Shown: one piece after another, positions 44,401-54,200 of the stretch
How positions within the stretch are numbered: position 1 is the stretch's first letter
Layout of the letters: each line of letters opens with the position of its first letter
Program-made: the position numbers and the translations under genes
The notes under the pieces: generated by a model
What the model saw: the letters and a program-made list of their open reading frames with translations, nothing else
What the model was told of the DNA's origin: nothing
The model's database searches: none
Assembly: GCF_028372415.1 (NCBI RefSeq)
Contig: NC_092875.1
Location: 437,479,377-437,543,376 of the forward strand
DNA length: 64,000 nt
DNA from: Notamacropus eugenii
Taxonomy: Eukaryota > Chordata > Mammalia > Diprotodontia > Macropodidae
Direction of reading: 5' to 3'

Positions 44401-45311
44401 CTAGAAAATATACTGTTTGAAGGCATCTCAAGAGACTTTCAGTCATCCAAGAGCTCTTTAGTCTCTGAGCACAACAGGGGAACATCTTCATCCTGTCCAT
44501 TAGAGGATTTGCCTCCTGAAGCATCACTTTCAAACTATAAGCTACCCAAACCTCAATTCACTCTGAGATGTCTAATTTGTAAAGACATTTCCTTCGGATA
44601 GCATTTTGGGGCAATCATGCGTAGCAGTTGCAAAGTCATATTTTAGAAGAACAGTTAGAAGAAAGCACTTACTTTCATGTGTAAACAATAAAGATTATAT
44701 GATTAATGTAATTAGTAGGACATGCTGTTTCACATGTCACATTGGAGAAATGTTGTCAGATTGGCCCATATCACCAAAGCAATATTCACAGTACCGATGG
44801 TGACTATGAATATGCTGGCGTAGTTCTGAATCACAAAGTATTACAGACTCTCCATATAGAAGGCAGAAGAAAAAACATTTATTCAGACACCAGAAAGCCA
44901 AATCCCAACACCAGAAAGCCAAAATTGTCATAGTATCCAAGAAGTCAATACACGTTATCACTGCAGGGGACAAAGCCATTCCCAAACCTTCCCTTCTCTC
45001 AAACCCTCCCCCTTTTCCCATAATTAAACACTCACAAAACTAGCTGTGCCTGCCTATGTCCTCTCTTCTCAGCCCTAACTGTTCTCAACATTTCCTCCCT
45101 GTTCTGTTCAACACTTCGTGTTCCACCTGTTCAGTAAGCTCCTCCTACCACATGTGATTTTGGCTTCAATGTGATTTAAATAGGTCATATGTGCCTGTTA
45201 ATTAATGGGAAAGATCTTCCCATTTAAATTACCATTACCTGGCCCTAAGTAGGAATGTTAGAATGGGAAGAATATTTAATACTATAAATGGAGACTAATC
45301 TCCAAACTTAA
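44401..45311 (+). mobile_element. ERV internal remnant, inverted arm B, split by an LTR-like insertion
   Basis: 44401-44762 and 45246-45311 together match arm A in reverse. Shared blocks: 'gacatctcaagagactttca'-like start, 'cattcactctgagatg'-like middle, and 'atggagactaatctccaaac' end. The break between the two parts contains the 44768-45239 insertion. Plus orientation, opposite to arm A. Confidence 0.8.
44768..45239 (-). mobile_element. LTR-like insertion with 6-bp target duplication
   Basis: tggccc occurs at 44762-44767 and again at 45240-45245. Removing one copy plus the insert restores continuity with arm A. On the minus strand it carries 'gggaagatctttccca', 'cattgaagccaaaatcacat', and an AATAAA with a following T-rich stretch (about 44873 region). 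It shares its first half with 33925-34150. The ends are not canonical TG...CA, so LTR identity is tentative. Confidence 0.6.
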
Positions 45312-45404
45312 GAATTAAATGTGACACCTCCACTGCATCCTACATACATACAGGACTGACTGAAAGAGCTTTTTGAGGCAGGATCAGTGGTACAGATTAA
45401 ACCT

Positions 45405-45578
45405 TTGGACTTCTCACTGCAAGATTTTTATCCTGGAGATAAAATCTGCATCAAGAATTTTCACTGCACCAGGGGAACTTAACCATCCTGGGGTGGATCA
45501 TTCCAGGTGCTACCGACCACCTTGAGTGTGATTAAGGTGAGAGAAAAAGACTCTTGGATACACTGTATACATAAACCT
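45405..45578 (+). pseudogene. ERV integrase C-terminal remnant
   Basis: A plus frame reads FYPGDKICIKNF, then one stop, then PSWGGSFQVLPTTLSVIKV and DSWIHCIHKP. The order P-G-D, W-x-G-x-F-x-V-L-x-T-T, K-V, W-I-H is the conserved C-terminal domain of gammaretrovirus-like integrases. The rest of pol is absent: this fragment directly follows arm B. Confidence 0.75.
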
Positions 45579-45699
45579 CTCTGACACTCAAAGTCTGTTT
45601 TAATTTACTTTAAAAAACAGGTTTTATGCTTGTGATACATAATGCTTAATTCAATTTCTTTTATAGTACTATTGATACCTTGCTCGTCTACTTCCCTAA

Positions 45700-46700
45700 G
45701 TCGTTGTGATGACTCTTCTGATGAGGGAAGTAGAAGTCATACACTCATAGTAGAATAGGCCATGTAATCCTTAGCATTATAATGCATAGGATAGGTAGTA
45801 CATGATCAGAACCCTGACTTGTCTTTCCCAATATCCTAATATCCCTCTATTCTCACCCATTCTTTTTTCTAGTCTCATGCCTCTACCACAACTTAGCCAC
45901 GGGAAAAGTTAGGGTACTGTAAGAGTGCCACAAATTTTGATGATGAGCTCTACATTTCAGACTTGTCACATGATCTCCATTAAAATTGAACACCCGAACC
46001 AAAAAGATAGTGGGAGTTATATACCACAAGTGAGAGATGTAATTCTTATCTGCAAAACTGGGATTCTTCCCCACGTAAATCATAACAGTACCACAAGCAC
46101 TACTATGTGGGGAGGTATTGTCTGGTTACTTAACTCTGATGAGACAGGAACATTTAACTGGAATAACTACACAAGCCAGTGGTAATTAAACAGAGGATGG
46201 GAAAACACGACTAACTTTCCCTCCAGCATTGGCATCCAGATTGAAACTACTGCCACCCTTCTAGCATCAAGTGCAGAGATTCTTCACCTTTCTGGGATTG
46301 CCAGGTCAAAAGTCAGAAGCTGGATGCCCTTTGTTATAGTTATAGTCTTAGTACTAATAATACTGTACAATATGCTAAAATTCAAACCTCCCCTCTGTTG
46401 TTTAGTGGTAATCTTAGTAATGATACCTACAGTTCTTTCCTCCCCCTTCAGTCTTTTCTCAAAAATTAATGTCATAATTCTTATGGCATGGTGGGACAAG
46501 CTTTGTATGATGCTAAAACCATAAAGCCTCAGGTGTGTTGGGTATCACAGCATATCTATCAGAGCAAACCTGATCGTTGGCAGGTCATTTTTATTCAGTT
46601 GTTTGAAATTGTATGAGAAATTGACCAAGGAGGTAATGCTACAGATACACTCACTTTTGTAGGACCTTTTGCACCCTGTTTTTTTTGCTAACTATAAAGT
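45700..46700 (+). pseudogene. ERV envelope N-terminal-like remnant
   Basis: Downstream of the integrase piece, a frame at 45925-46185 has several N-x-T/S sites and Trp residues. At about 46324-46524 a strongly hydrophobic leader-like stretch follows, resembling an envelope signal peptide. Stops interrupt both. The position after integrase is consistent with env. Confidence 0.45.
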
Positions 46701-46764
46701 TAATACTAGCAACTAGAGACCATTACCAATGAGTCTGACCTCTTAAGAACACTCAAATCCAAGC

Positions 46765-47662
46765 TCTCAAAGTTTCTACTGTAACATAGGAAACTGAGTA
46801 AAACTTGTAAAAATAAGAACCATTCCACAATTGATAAATGGTTAAAAGATATAAACAGGCAGATTTCAGAAGAAGAAATCAAAGCCATCTATAGTCATAT
46901 GAAAAAATGCTCCAAATTACTATTGATTAGAGAAAGGCAAAATAAAACAGTCTGAGCTATCATCTCACACCTATCAGAAATGACAAATGCTGGAGGGAAT
47001 GAGGGAAAGTAGGTACACTAATAAACTGTTGATAGAATTGTGCACTAGTTTGTTTGGGGAACAATTGGAACATATCCAAAGGGCTGCATTAGACTCGGCA
47101 ATACCCCTAGTAGGTCTATATCCCAAAGAGATCATAGAAAAAGGAAAAACACCTTCATATACAAAAATATTTGCAATAAGGTGTAGCATATGATTGTGAT
47201 GGAATATTACTGTTCTATAAGAAATACGGAGGGTGTTTCAGATAAATAAAAAACATGGCAAGACCTATATGAACTAATGCAAAGTGATATGAGAATTGGG
47301 AGACCATTGTGTACTCTAACAGCAATGTTACAATGATGATCAAGCATAAAAGATTTGGCTACTCTCAAAAGTTCAAAGATCGAGGACAATACCAAAGGAC
47401 TCGTGATGAAAAATGCTATCTGCCTCCAGAGAGAGAACTGAAAAACTCTTAGTGCATCCTGAAGTATAATTTCCTCACTTTTTCTTTTTCTTTTTGTGAT
47501 ATGGAAAATATAGAAAAAATGTTTTACATGATTTCACCTGTATAAAACTGACATAATTTTTCTTGTCCTCTCTGGATAAGAGAGAGTTGGAAGAATTTGG
47601 AACTCAAAATTTAAAAAGAAAAAATGTACAATAAAAAATAAAATTTTAAAAAGAAAAAAAAA
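46765..47662 (+). mobile_element. L1 ORF2 C-terminus, 3'UTR and A-rich tail
   Basis: It resumes the L1 at 36358. 'ataaatggttaaaagatata', 'aaatcaaagccatctatagt', 'tcatatgaaaaaatgctcca', 'tctcacacctatcagaaatg', 'gtaggtctatatcccaaaga' and 'tatgattgtgatggaatatt' are ORF2 C-terminal blocks. Then come a T-rich 3'UTR, 'gaatttggaactcaaaattt', and an A-rich tail at 47600-47662. Confidence 0.92.
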
Positions 47663-47829
47663 GAATTACACCACACATGCGAGTCCATTTCACAAAGTTG
47701 TTACGGTAGTGTAAACTAATCAGGACAATTATTTCTTCAAACAGATTCATTTGCTTGGTACACAATATTTCTCACTTACATGGGGAGTCACCTGCCCAAT
47801 AAATTAACATGAGTGATAATAGATCATAA

Positions 47830-48060
47830 TAGTTACAGTACTGACTTTGAAGTCAGTGAAACTGTCCAAATACTGCCTCTGACACTTATTTTCTATGAGA
47901 TTATAGGCATATCATTTCATATCTCTGAGTTTATTTCACTACTGTTACAGTGGAGATACTAATAAATGCAAAATTTACTTCACAATATTGTGTTAAAGCT
48001 CAATTGAGATCACATATTAAATGCTTTGCAAACTTTGAAATGCTATATAAATATTACTTA
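47830..48060 (+). mobile_element. MIR/THER-type SINE
   Basis: 'actgactttgaagtcagtga', 'ctgcctctgacacttatttt', 'gtgttaaagctcaattgaga' and 'tgctatataaatattactta' follow MIR order to its 3' end. Confidence 0.88.
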
Positions 48061-48133
48061 TTAATTTGTTATGAAGGAAGTCACTTAACCTCTCAGACCG
48101 TGGGCAACTTAGAGTTCTAGGTAGCTCTTTGGG

Positions 48134-48425
48134 CAGGGGTTCCTATCCATTTTTGTGTTATGTATCTTTTAAGAATCTGGGGAAGCAGAACAATGTTTTT
48201 AAATACATAAAATAAAATGCAGGAGATTACAAAGGAAATTAAATGTTTGGTGTTATAGCTATCACTATATACACATATACATCTATAAACACATATACAT
48301 ATATACATAAACAGAGTAAACATAAACATATATACATTTATGCACATACATATATGCATATATAATGCACACACACACATACACACACACACAAAGTTCA
48401 TGAACTCTAGGTTAAAAAATCTTTC
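48134..48425. mobile_element. hAT-like MITE, family 2 (copy 2 of 3) expanded by a microsatellite
   Basis: Left end CAGGGGTTCCTATCC at 48134. Right end 'ctctaggttaaaaaatcttt' near 48424. The interior shares 'ttttaaatacataaaataaa' and 'attacaaaggaaattaaa' with the family. A CATATA/CA repeat at 48265-48393 has expanded inside. The duplication is unclear. Confidence 0.75.
48265..48393. repeat. (CATATA)/(CA) microsatellite
   Basis: tatacaca and catatata words, then an AC run, all inside the MITE. Confidence 0.93.
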
Positions 48426-48559
48426 CTCTAAGATCCTAAGTTCAGCACCTTGTCTGCATGGTTAAAGGAATTTTCTTCACTTGGGAGTTTTTTTTCCTCT
48501 GAAATCACAGGTTCAGCCCTCTGTATTGCTTTGGTAGTCCATTGGAAGTCTATGTAGGG

Positions 48560-48900
48560 AGACAGTATGGAGCACTAGCTTTGGAGTCAGGACCTTAGTT
48601 TGAGTTCTGTCTCTGCTACCCATCAGCCATGCAACCTTGGGTGAACTCCTTGTCCCTCTCTGGGCTTTTTTTTCCTTTTTCTTTTTCGCAAGTCAATCAA
48701 GGTTAAGTGACTTGCTCAGGGTCATACAACCAATAAGTGTCAAGTGTCTGAGGTCAGATTTGAACTCAGGTCCTCCTGACTTCAGGGCCCGTTCTCTATC
48801 TACTGAGCCACCCAGTTGCCCTAGGTCATTCTCTAAATGAAAAGAAGTTGGCTTAGATGACTAGTCTGAGGTACCTTCCAGGTCTATATCTATGATCATA
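48560..48900 (+). mobile_element. CORE-SINE interrupted by a second, minus-strand SINE
   Basis: Outer plus-strand SINE: 'gcactagctttggagtcagg', 'gccatgcaaccttgggtgaa' ... then 'ggcttagatgactagtctga' and 'ggtaccttccaggtctatat'. Inserted at about 48667-48826 on the minus strand is a tRNA-SINE: poly(T) start (its A tail), 'gttaagtgacttgctcaggg', 'gatttgaactcaggtcctcc' (B box complement) and 'gagccacccagttgccc' (head). The inner one is the younger. Confidence 0.85.
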
Positions 48901-50775
48901 TGAAGTGATCTCTTAGTTGGTCTGCCAGAGGGAAGGGAGCCTGAAGATATCATTCAGGTATGAATGAGATCCAGATAGACACCTAACTGAAGAATAAATG
49001 CCCAAGAGTCTGTTTCAATTGCTCAACATAAAAATATTACTGAGTCTAGACTATGACCAGCATGGAAAGGTTGATTAGTTCAATTTGCTTTATAATAAAA
49101 AACAAGGTCAATCTGATACAATGAACAGAATGGGGAGTTAAAAAAATAAGATCAAAGTTTGTTTCAGCTATTCATGATGCTGGACACATCTAGAAAGCTC
49201 TGCTAACTCACTGGTTCCATATTCTGAATGTGGCCAGCAGAGAATTTGGGCTTTCACTATTACTGATTGTAATCACTGCCCATGAGGGTGATAATAACTT
49301 TTTTTCTAATGTGTACTTGAGGGATGTAAAGTGTTGCAATGGCAAGAACATATATAATTTAATTCCAAAGGTAATTAATGAGACTGCATTTTAATGAGCC
49401 TTTTTTACAAAGTGCTGCGAACCCAGCTGTTTCAGCAAACTGCTATTCTAGCTCAGCTTGCCAAGAAAAACAAAACACAATAGCACATCACATAGCAGGA
49501 ACCTGGAAAATTAATATCAAAGGGCAAAAGAAACAGCCCCCGTAAATCTCCATAACATCCCTCTCACAAGGCCCCAGATTTTCATTCATTTGGGAGCCTT
49601 GGGTAACTTTAAAAAGAAAAGAGACCACTCTTTGCCAGTTCTAAGAGTGAAAGGACTCTGACATTTAGGGCTTCTGCTTGCATCGTAGTCTTCATAGCAT
49701 TTCCAGTCCTCTGCTAGGTTCTCCTATGTAGTCTTTGACAAACAAGTCTTAGTAGAATCAATGCCATCCCAAGTAAATCACAGGCAAGCATTATTGGCCA
49801 GATTTATCTTTCTCATCAAATGATCTGAGAATCTTAATGGGTTTTAATATCCCACTTTCAATCCTAATGCATGCATTACCTGCTTCAGTGGGAGGTATGG
49901 GAGAACATGCTGCTTCTCTTTGAAATATGATCAGTGTCTCTGGGAGCTCTGCTTTTTAATTGCTTTTGAGAGAGGATGTAAAATAATGAAGATGTGATAG
50001 ACTACATTATTCTTTCTGTGGACAGCCCCTCGTGACTTTGGTTTCCTGTTTTTCTTCTTTTGTGATGCTTTAAAATTCGATGGGAATGATTTTTTTCTTT
50101 TTTAAAAGGCTATAGTCATGTGAAACCAAAGCAACTGGCTCCTTCTGTCTAATAACTCATCTTTTTCCTGAAGAAATCAGTCAGACTATGGAGTTGACAT
50201 TGTATGGGTAAAAAAAGGAAAGAAAGAAAGAGACCTTGGTTAGTGAATTGAATCTTTTGCAAGATGGAAAATATAGGAAAATATTTGCAGAATATCACAC
50301 ATTTGAAGATGAGTGGGTGATGGGACTTTTGAACATTCAGTCATAGAGAGCAAAGAACTATACACCATTGTGCAAATCAACAGGACTTCAAATTTCCCTT
50401 AATGCAATTACCACAAGAAAGGTACACAGAGGTATTGCAACAATAGATTTCATCCCATATAATGTGGTCAATTAGAAATGTTTGGGTTTGCTTTTCTCCT
50501 TCTGTGGTAAGACTTGGTTTCATTCTAATGTTACAGCAGAACATGTTCTGACTGATCCAGCAAAAAGGGAAGTCTTCACAACAGATTCCATGTCTGCCAC
50601 TGGAGAGGCAGCCTACCTACCTAAGCTTGGAGAGGTTTGATGTGAGGGTAGATATGGGATAATGACTGTTTTTAAGTCCCTGCAAGTCATGAAGGCTTTA
50701 GAGGGCCTGTGACCTGCATTTGTGGAGAGAATTCCCAAAATTATAAGATGATAGCTTTTTGGGGTATTGAAACAT
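48901..50775. other. repeat-poor unique stretch
   Basis: In about 1.9 kb I recognise no SINE, LINE, LTR or microsatellite, in contrast to its surroundings. It has several homeodomain-type words (for example 'aattaatgagactgcatttt' and 'taatgagcc' near 49373-49400). No open frame is long. It could be a conserved noncoding element or simply old degraded DNA. Confidence 0.45.
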
Positions 50776-50789
50776 GTGATTAGGGTAGC

Positions 50790-51050
50790 TAAGAAGGATC
50801 AAATGTTGATCTTGGATTCAGGTTCAAATCCTGCTGTCAGCACTTAATAGCTGTGTGACCCTGAGCAAGTTACTTAACTTCTCTCAACCTTAGTTTCTTC
50901 AGTCATAAAATGGGAAGAATAATAGAGCTTACCTCATAGGGTTGTCATGAGGATCAAATGAGGTAATACAAGGAAAGTGCTTAATATGTGATATAAGTAT
51001 TGTTACCTAACATTATAGTTGCCATATTATTATTAATTCAGATAAAAGCT
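50790..51050 (+). mobile_element. MIR/THER-type SINE
   Basis: 'ttcaggttcaaatcctgctg' (B box), 'tagctgtgtgaccctgagca', 'cagtcataaaatgggaagaa', 'cctcatagggttgtcatgag' and 'gtgcttaatatgtgatataa' give an almost complete, well preserved copy. Confidence 0.93.
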
Positions 51051-51885
51051 TAGTGGCAGCAATAACATGGAGAATGTTGAGAATTCGATAGAAGGTAATG
51101 CTTTTCCTTGTTTCTACTTCTCAAGTACAAGCTGTTTTTCTTTCAGGAAAACAAAATGAGCGCCTTCTGGTATAGATGGGTAGGTATCTTTTTAGAGGAA
51201 GTAGGGAATCTTATTTGAAGAGAACCATTCTTTTGATGCTTTCTTGAAATTTTTCAACAAGTTCATTAGAAATTGTTAGTGTGTCAGAAGCATTTAACAA
51301 GTTACTTCAGAGGAAAAATAAAATAACCTACCCATTGGAAAATGAGTACAGTGCCCCCAGTGGGAGACATGCACTGGTATGTAAACCCAGCTGCCTGAAA
51401 GGGGACCCAGATAGCTGAGTAACTCAACTCCTCCTCTCCTGTCTGTCTCCCTCTCCCCTCCTTCTATCCAAAGGAAGGTAAATTTGGATGGCCAGAGGAT
51501 GCCATCCTCTTAGCAACTTAGGGTTTACTGGCTAGATCCCTTCCCTTCCCTTCCCCCTTCCTTCCTCTCCCCTTCCTTTCCTTTTCTTTCCTCTCCCCTT
51601 CCTTTCCCTTTCCTTCCTTTCCCCAAACATTGAACCTACTGCACTCTGAAGCCCAAAGATTGTACCACACTAGACCCCTACCCAAGTTCCACCTAAGGAC
51701 TGTTTTCTGGACCCTCTTGGCTTAAGAGTGATTTTCACTAGTAACTATTGTTGTTTCCCTCCCAGCCTGATTGAGTTATTTTTCTTTGCCTCATTAAAAG
51801 GGCCATCCCCTGACTACTTCTTAAACAGGTGTATTCACTGAATGGGTGTTACCTCACCATAAGCCTTGGTCTAATGGGGCCAAGG
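51051..51885. other. unrecognised, with a polypyrimidine tract
   Basis: 51415-51625 is C/T-rich, with (CCCTT)n and (CCTT)n words from 51535. The rest has no recognised element. Confidence 0.5.
51535..51625. repeat. (CCTT/CCCTT)n polypyrimidine tract
   Basis: About 90 bases almost purely C and T. Confidence 0.95.
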
Positions 51886-51889
51886 TCTC

Positions 51890-52085
51890 CCATTGCATCC
51901 TGGGCTATCTCCAGTCATCCTGATGAATATCTGGTCACTGTATTCAGATGGCTGTGGAGAAGAAGTGAGGCTGGTGACCTGCACAACCCTCCTTCACTCA
52001 AAACAAAATCAAGTAGAGATCATGTCATCATTTCTCTGATGGCATGGCCTTCTTCAGCAACAAAGGATGAACGCAGCACAATCAC
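51890..52085 (+). mobile_element. RTE-tailed SINE, 5' truncated
   Basis: 'cattgcatcctgggctatct', 'ccagtcatcctgatgaatat', 'gtgaggctggtgacctgcac', 'catgtcatcatttctctgat' and 'caacaaaggatgaacgcagc' are the same body and tail as the copies at 3.2, 6.3 and 11.5 kb. Confidence 0.92.
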
Positions 52086-52089
52086 AGAG

Positions 52090-52440
52090 GAAAAGAATTC
52101 ACAGATGGCATTTATATGATGCTTCATAGTTTACATATATAATCTCATTTGATTCTCACATCAACCCTGTGTGCTTTATTTCTATTTTGGATCTGCTTGC
52201 TCTCCTCTTGTTGCTGCTGCTCACACCCTGTCCTGGACATTCTGACTCATTGGTCTGGGGCCCCTAACCTAAGGATCTCCAGGAAAGGGATAAAAGTAAA
52301 CTGGACAGAATGGAAAGGACACAAAAATGTCCACACAATAGGTGAGGCTAAATGATTTCTAAGAGACCATCTACATAGTATATACTAAAGTCAGAATTCA
52401 AATTCAGGTCCTCAGACTCCAGACCAACGTTCCTTCACTA
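52090..52440 (-). mobile_element. MIR-type SINE split by ~175 unrecognised bases
   Basis: Right after the SINE: 'tttatatgatgcttcatagt', 'ttacatatataatctcattt' and 'gattctcacatcaaccctgt' (to 52171). After an interruption come 'ataggtgaggctaaatgatt' and 'attcaaattcaggtcctcag' (52338-52425). The interruption (52172-52337) has no recognised identity. Confidence 0.75.
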
Positions 52441-52544
52441 TACACATTGTCTTCTTTTATAAGATTCTGAATAAAGAATTACCTGAGTTTCACAACCTTG
52501 ACTGAAATTCACCTAAAAAAATGTCAAAAAGCCTCCTTGCTGAA

Positions 52545-52875
52545 ATGAACTTAGAGAATATCTAGTCTAGGGATTTTTCATCTGGAGTCTATGACTGTGT
52601 GTGAATATATGTTTTCAAAATTATATTTCAGCATAACTGACTTCCTTTGTTTTACTATGTATTTACGAACATTGTTTTTAGAAGTCCATATTCTTTGCCA
52701 AACTGCCAAAGGAATCTATGACAGAATAAAGGCCAAGAACCCCTGATCTAGTCCACCCCCTCATTTTGCAGAGAAGAAAACAGACCCAGAGAGAACTGAC
52801 TTGTCCAAAGTTACATAGAAAACTAGAGATGAGACCTGAACTAGAACTAAGGCTTTCCAAATCTCGGTCTTCACT
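52545..52875 (-). mobile_element. MIR-type SINE carrying a MITE insertion
   Basis: 'gaacttagagaatatctagt' runs to the MITE at 52568. After it, 'atctagtccaccccctcatt', 'acagacccagagagaactga' and 'gagatgagacctgaactaga' complete the MIR in order. Confidence 0.9.
52568..52745. mobile_element. hAT-like MITE, family 2 (copy 3 of 3), perfect 8-bp TSD
   Basis: 178 bp. The left end reads TAGGGATTTTTCATC and the right end GGCCAAGAACCCCTG, fitting family 2 termini. The interior shares 'ttttgccaaactgccaaagg'-type sequence with copy 1. It is flanked by atctagtc (52560-52567) and atctagtc (52746-52753), identical. Excising the element plus one repeat regenerates an uninterrupted MIR. Confidence 0.93.
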
Positions 52876-54089
52876 TTCATGATTCCCCAGCTATGCTGAG
52901 ATAAGTTGTCCTCATATCACCAGGGTTAAATGCATTCCTGACTTTAAGTTTCATAGGTTTATTTATAATTACTTCCAAAAGGAGTAGTAGCTAGTGAGAA
53001 GATACCCTAGGCGTGCCTTCTTAGTCATTCCTGCTATGCCTGTACACTGATATTTTCTTTGGTTTCTCATGAACCTTGGCCAGAGGAGGTAGGGTTCAAG
53101 TTGATAGGAGAGCAGGCACAATCCAAAATAACATTTGTTAGCAGGGTATCTCTGGAGCACTCCAGAAGGATAAGATGAATCAGTGATATAGCTGCCAATC
53201 AAAGAATTCTGAGCTGAGGGAGTCCATAGGAGATTAGGAAACTAAAATGCAAAAAATACCTAGACCTTCATGCTTTGTGAGTCAATCTGATTTCCTAGTG
53301 CTTAAGTCCTGTTATTTTGGTGCTTTTATCAGCTATCCCCAGTTAAAGGTGGCTTATCTATATGGTAATAGGCAGGACTTGACACACATCCTTCTCACTA
53401 AGTCACCCTTACTGAAAAATGAGCTTGCAAAGACATGGTTTATGCCGAATATACTTGAGTTTCCTAATGAAGTTCTTGGATCATCCTTTAACTATACCAC
53501 ATTCAAGGCATAGGACGTACCAACACATACTCAAAAGCTCCCCTCATTTCTCCATATTTCTTTTGCTACTTAGCCAGGGACACATTACTACAGAACAACA
53601 GACATATAAAAGAATTAAACAAAGAAAGTGATAACTAAGCTTCTATTTACATAGAGTACACCATCCAGGAGAATAAAACACTACCAATGGGGGAAGGCAT
53701 CCATGAAGAGAACGAGTGACTAGAATACATGTGAAATGGAATGTGATAGGATTCCATGCAACCAGTTCACATACATGAATCTGCATGTCCAGGGTTTACT
53801 TGAGGATGGCACATACAGAGAAGTGTCCTCTGGCCAGAGAAACATATACCAATGCTATAAAACTGCTGATATCCTCTGCTAATGTTGTTGTCCTTCATCA
53901 TTCCTCAGTTCTCTGGTGTGAATTCTATCTTTCCTCATTTCTGGGTAGATTATCTTTATATTGAGTGCTACATTGTTTCTGCACTATGTCTCTGGTCATC
54001 AAGTTACTCACTGTTATCCTCTGATAAGCTTCAACTCTCTAAAGCTACCTGCTGACTCTTGGTCTGATCCCATCGACTAAGGCACAATG
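52876..54089. other. no recognised feature
   Basis: No repeat or RNA family was recognised. Overlapping short frames at 53247-53513 and 53419-53631 lack domain features. Confidence 0.4.
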
Positions 54090-54200
54090 GCAAGGAAGCC
54101 TCTTCCTGATAAGGGCAGGCTAAGTTCTTCTAGCGCTTAGCTTTAGAGGGTATGTACTAAAAGAACTTAGCCTGCCCTTATTAGAATGAGGTTTACTTAT
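54090..54200. repeat. long imperfect hairpin with a perfect 21-bp core (miRNA-like or tiny MITE)
   Basis: Arms 54109-54129 and 54161-54181 are perfectly complementary over 21 bases. Pairing continues outward to 54090/54200 and inward to 54139/54151. By hand count 43 of 50 positions pair (four of them G-U), with a loop of about 11-13 bases. Length and shape fit a pre-miRNA, with arms beginning 'aagggcaggc' and 'aagaacttag'. The mismatch-free core is also typical of a small palindromic transposon. It does not match the other MITE families here. Which strand is transcribed is unknown. Confidence 0.85.

Larger units (their letters stand above)
36343..47677 (+). mobile_element. single L1 LINE (36358-47662) with 15-bp TSD, split by an RTE-like LINE and an ERV block
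   Basis: Direct repeats gaattattccactca (36343-36357) and gaattacaccacaca (47663-47677) are 12/15 identical, and the right copy directly follows an A-rich tail. Inside, in order: 5'UTR (36358-37190), decayed ORF1 (37195-38345), spacer, RTE insertion (38875-40965), spacer, ORF2 endonuclease start (41216-41515), a deletion of most of ORF2, a scrap of the ORF2 C-terminus (41525-41567), the ERV block (41572-46760), then the ORF2 C-terminus, 3'UTR and tail (46765-47662). L1 blocks line up across each insertion. No frame is intact. Confidence 0.9.

Noticed and set aside
45925..46524. Possible domesticated (syncytin-like) envelope gene
   Set aside because: The frames are short and separated by stops, with no continuous surface-plus-transmembrane frame. 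The block is rearranged. I see no evidence of a retained coding capacity.
54090..54200. Hairpin as a transcription terminator
   Set aside because: The genome is vertebrate, where intrinsic hairpin terminators of this kind are not used for host genes, and there is no adjacent gene.
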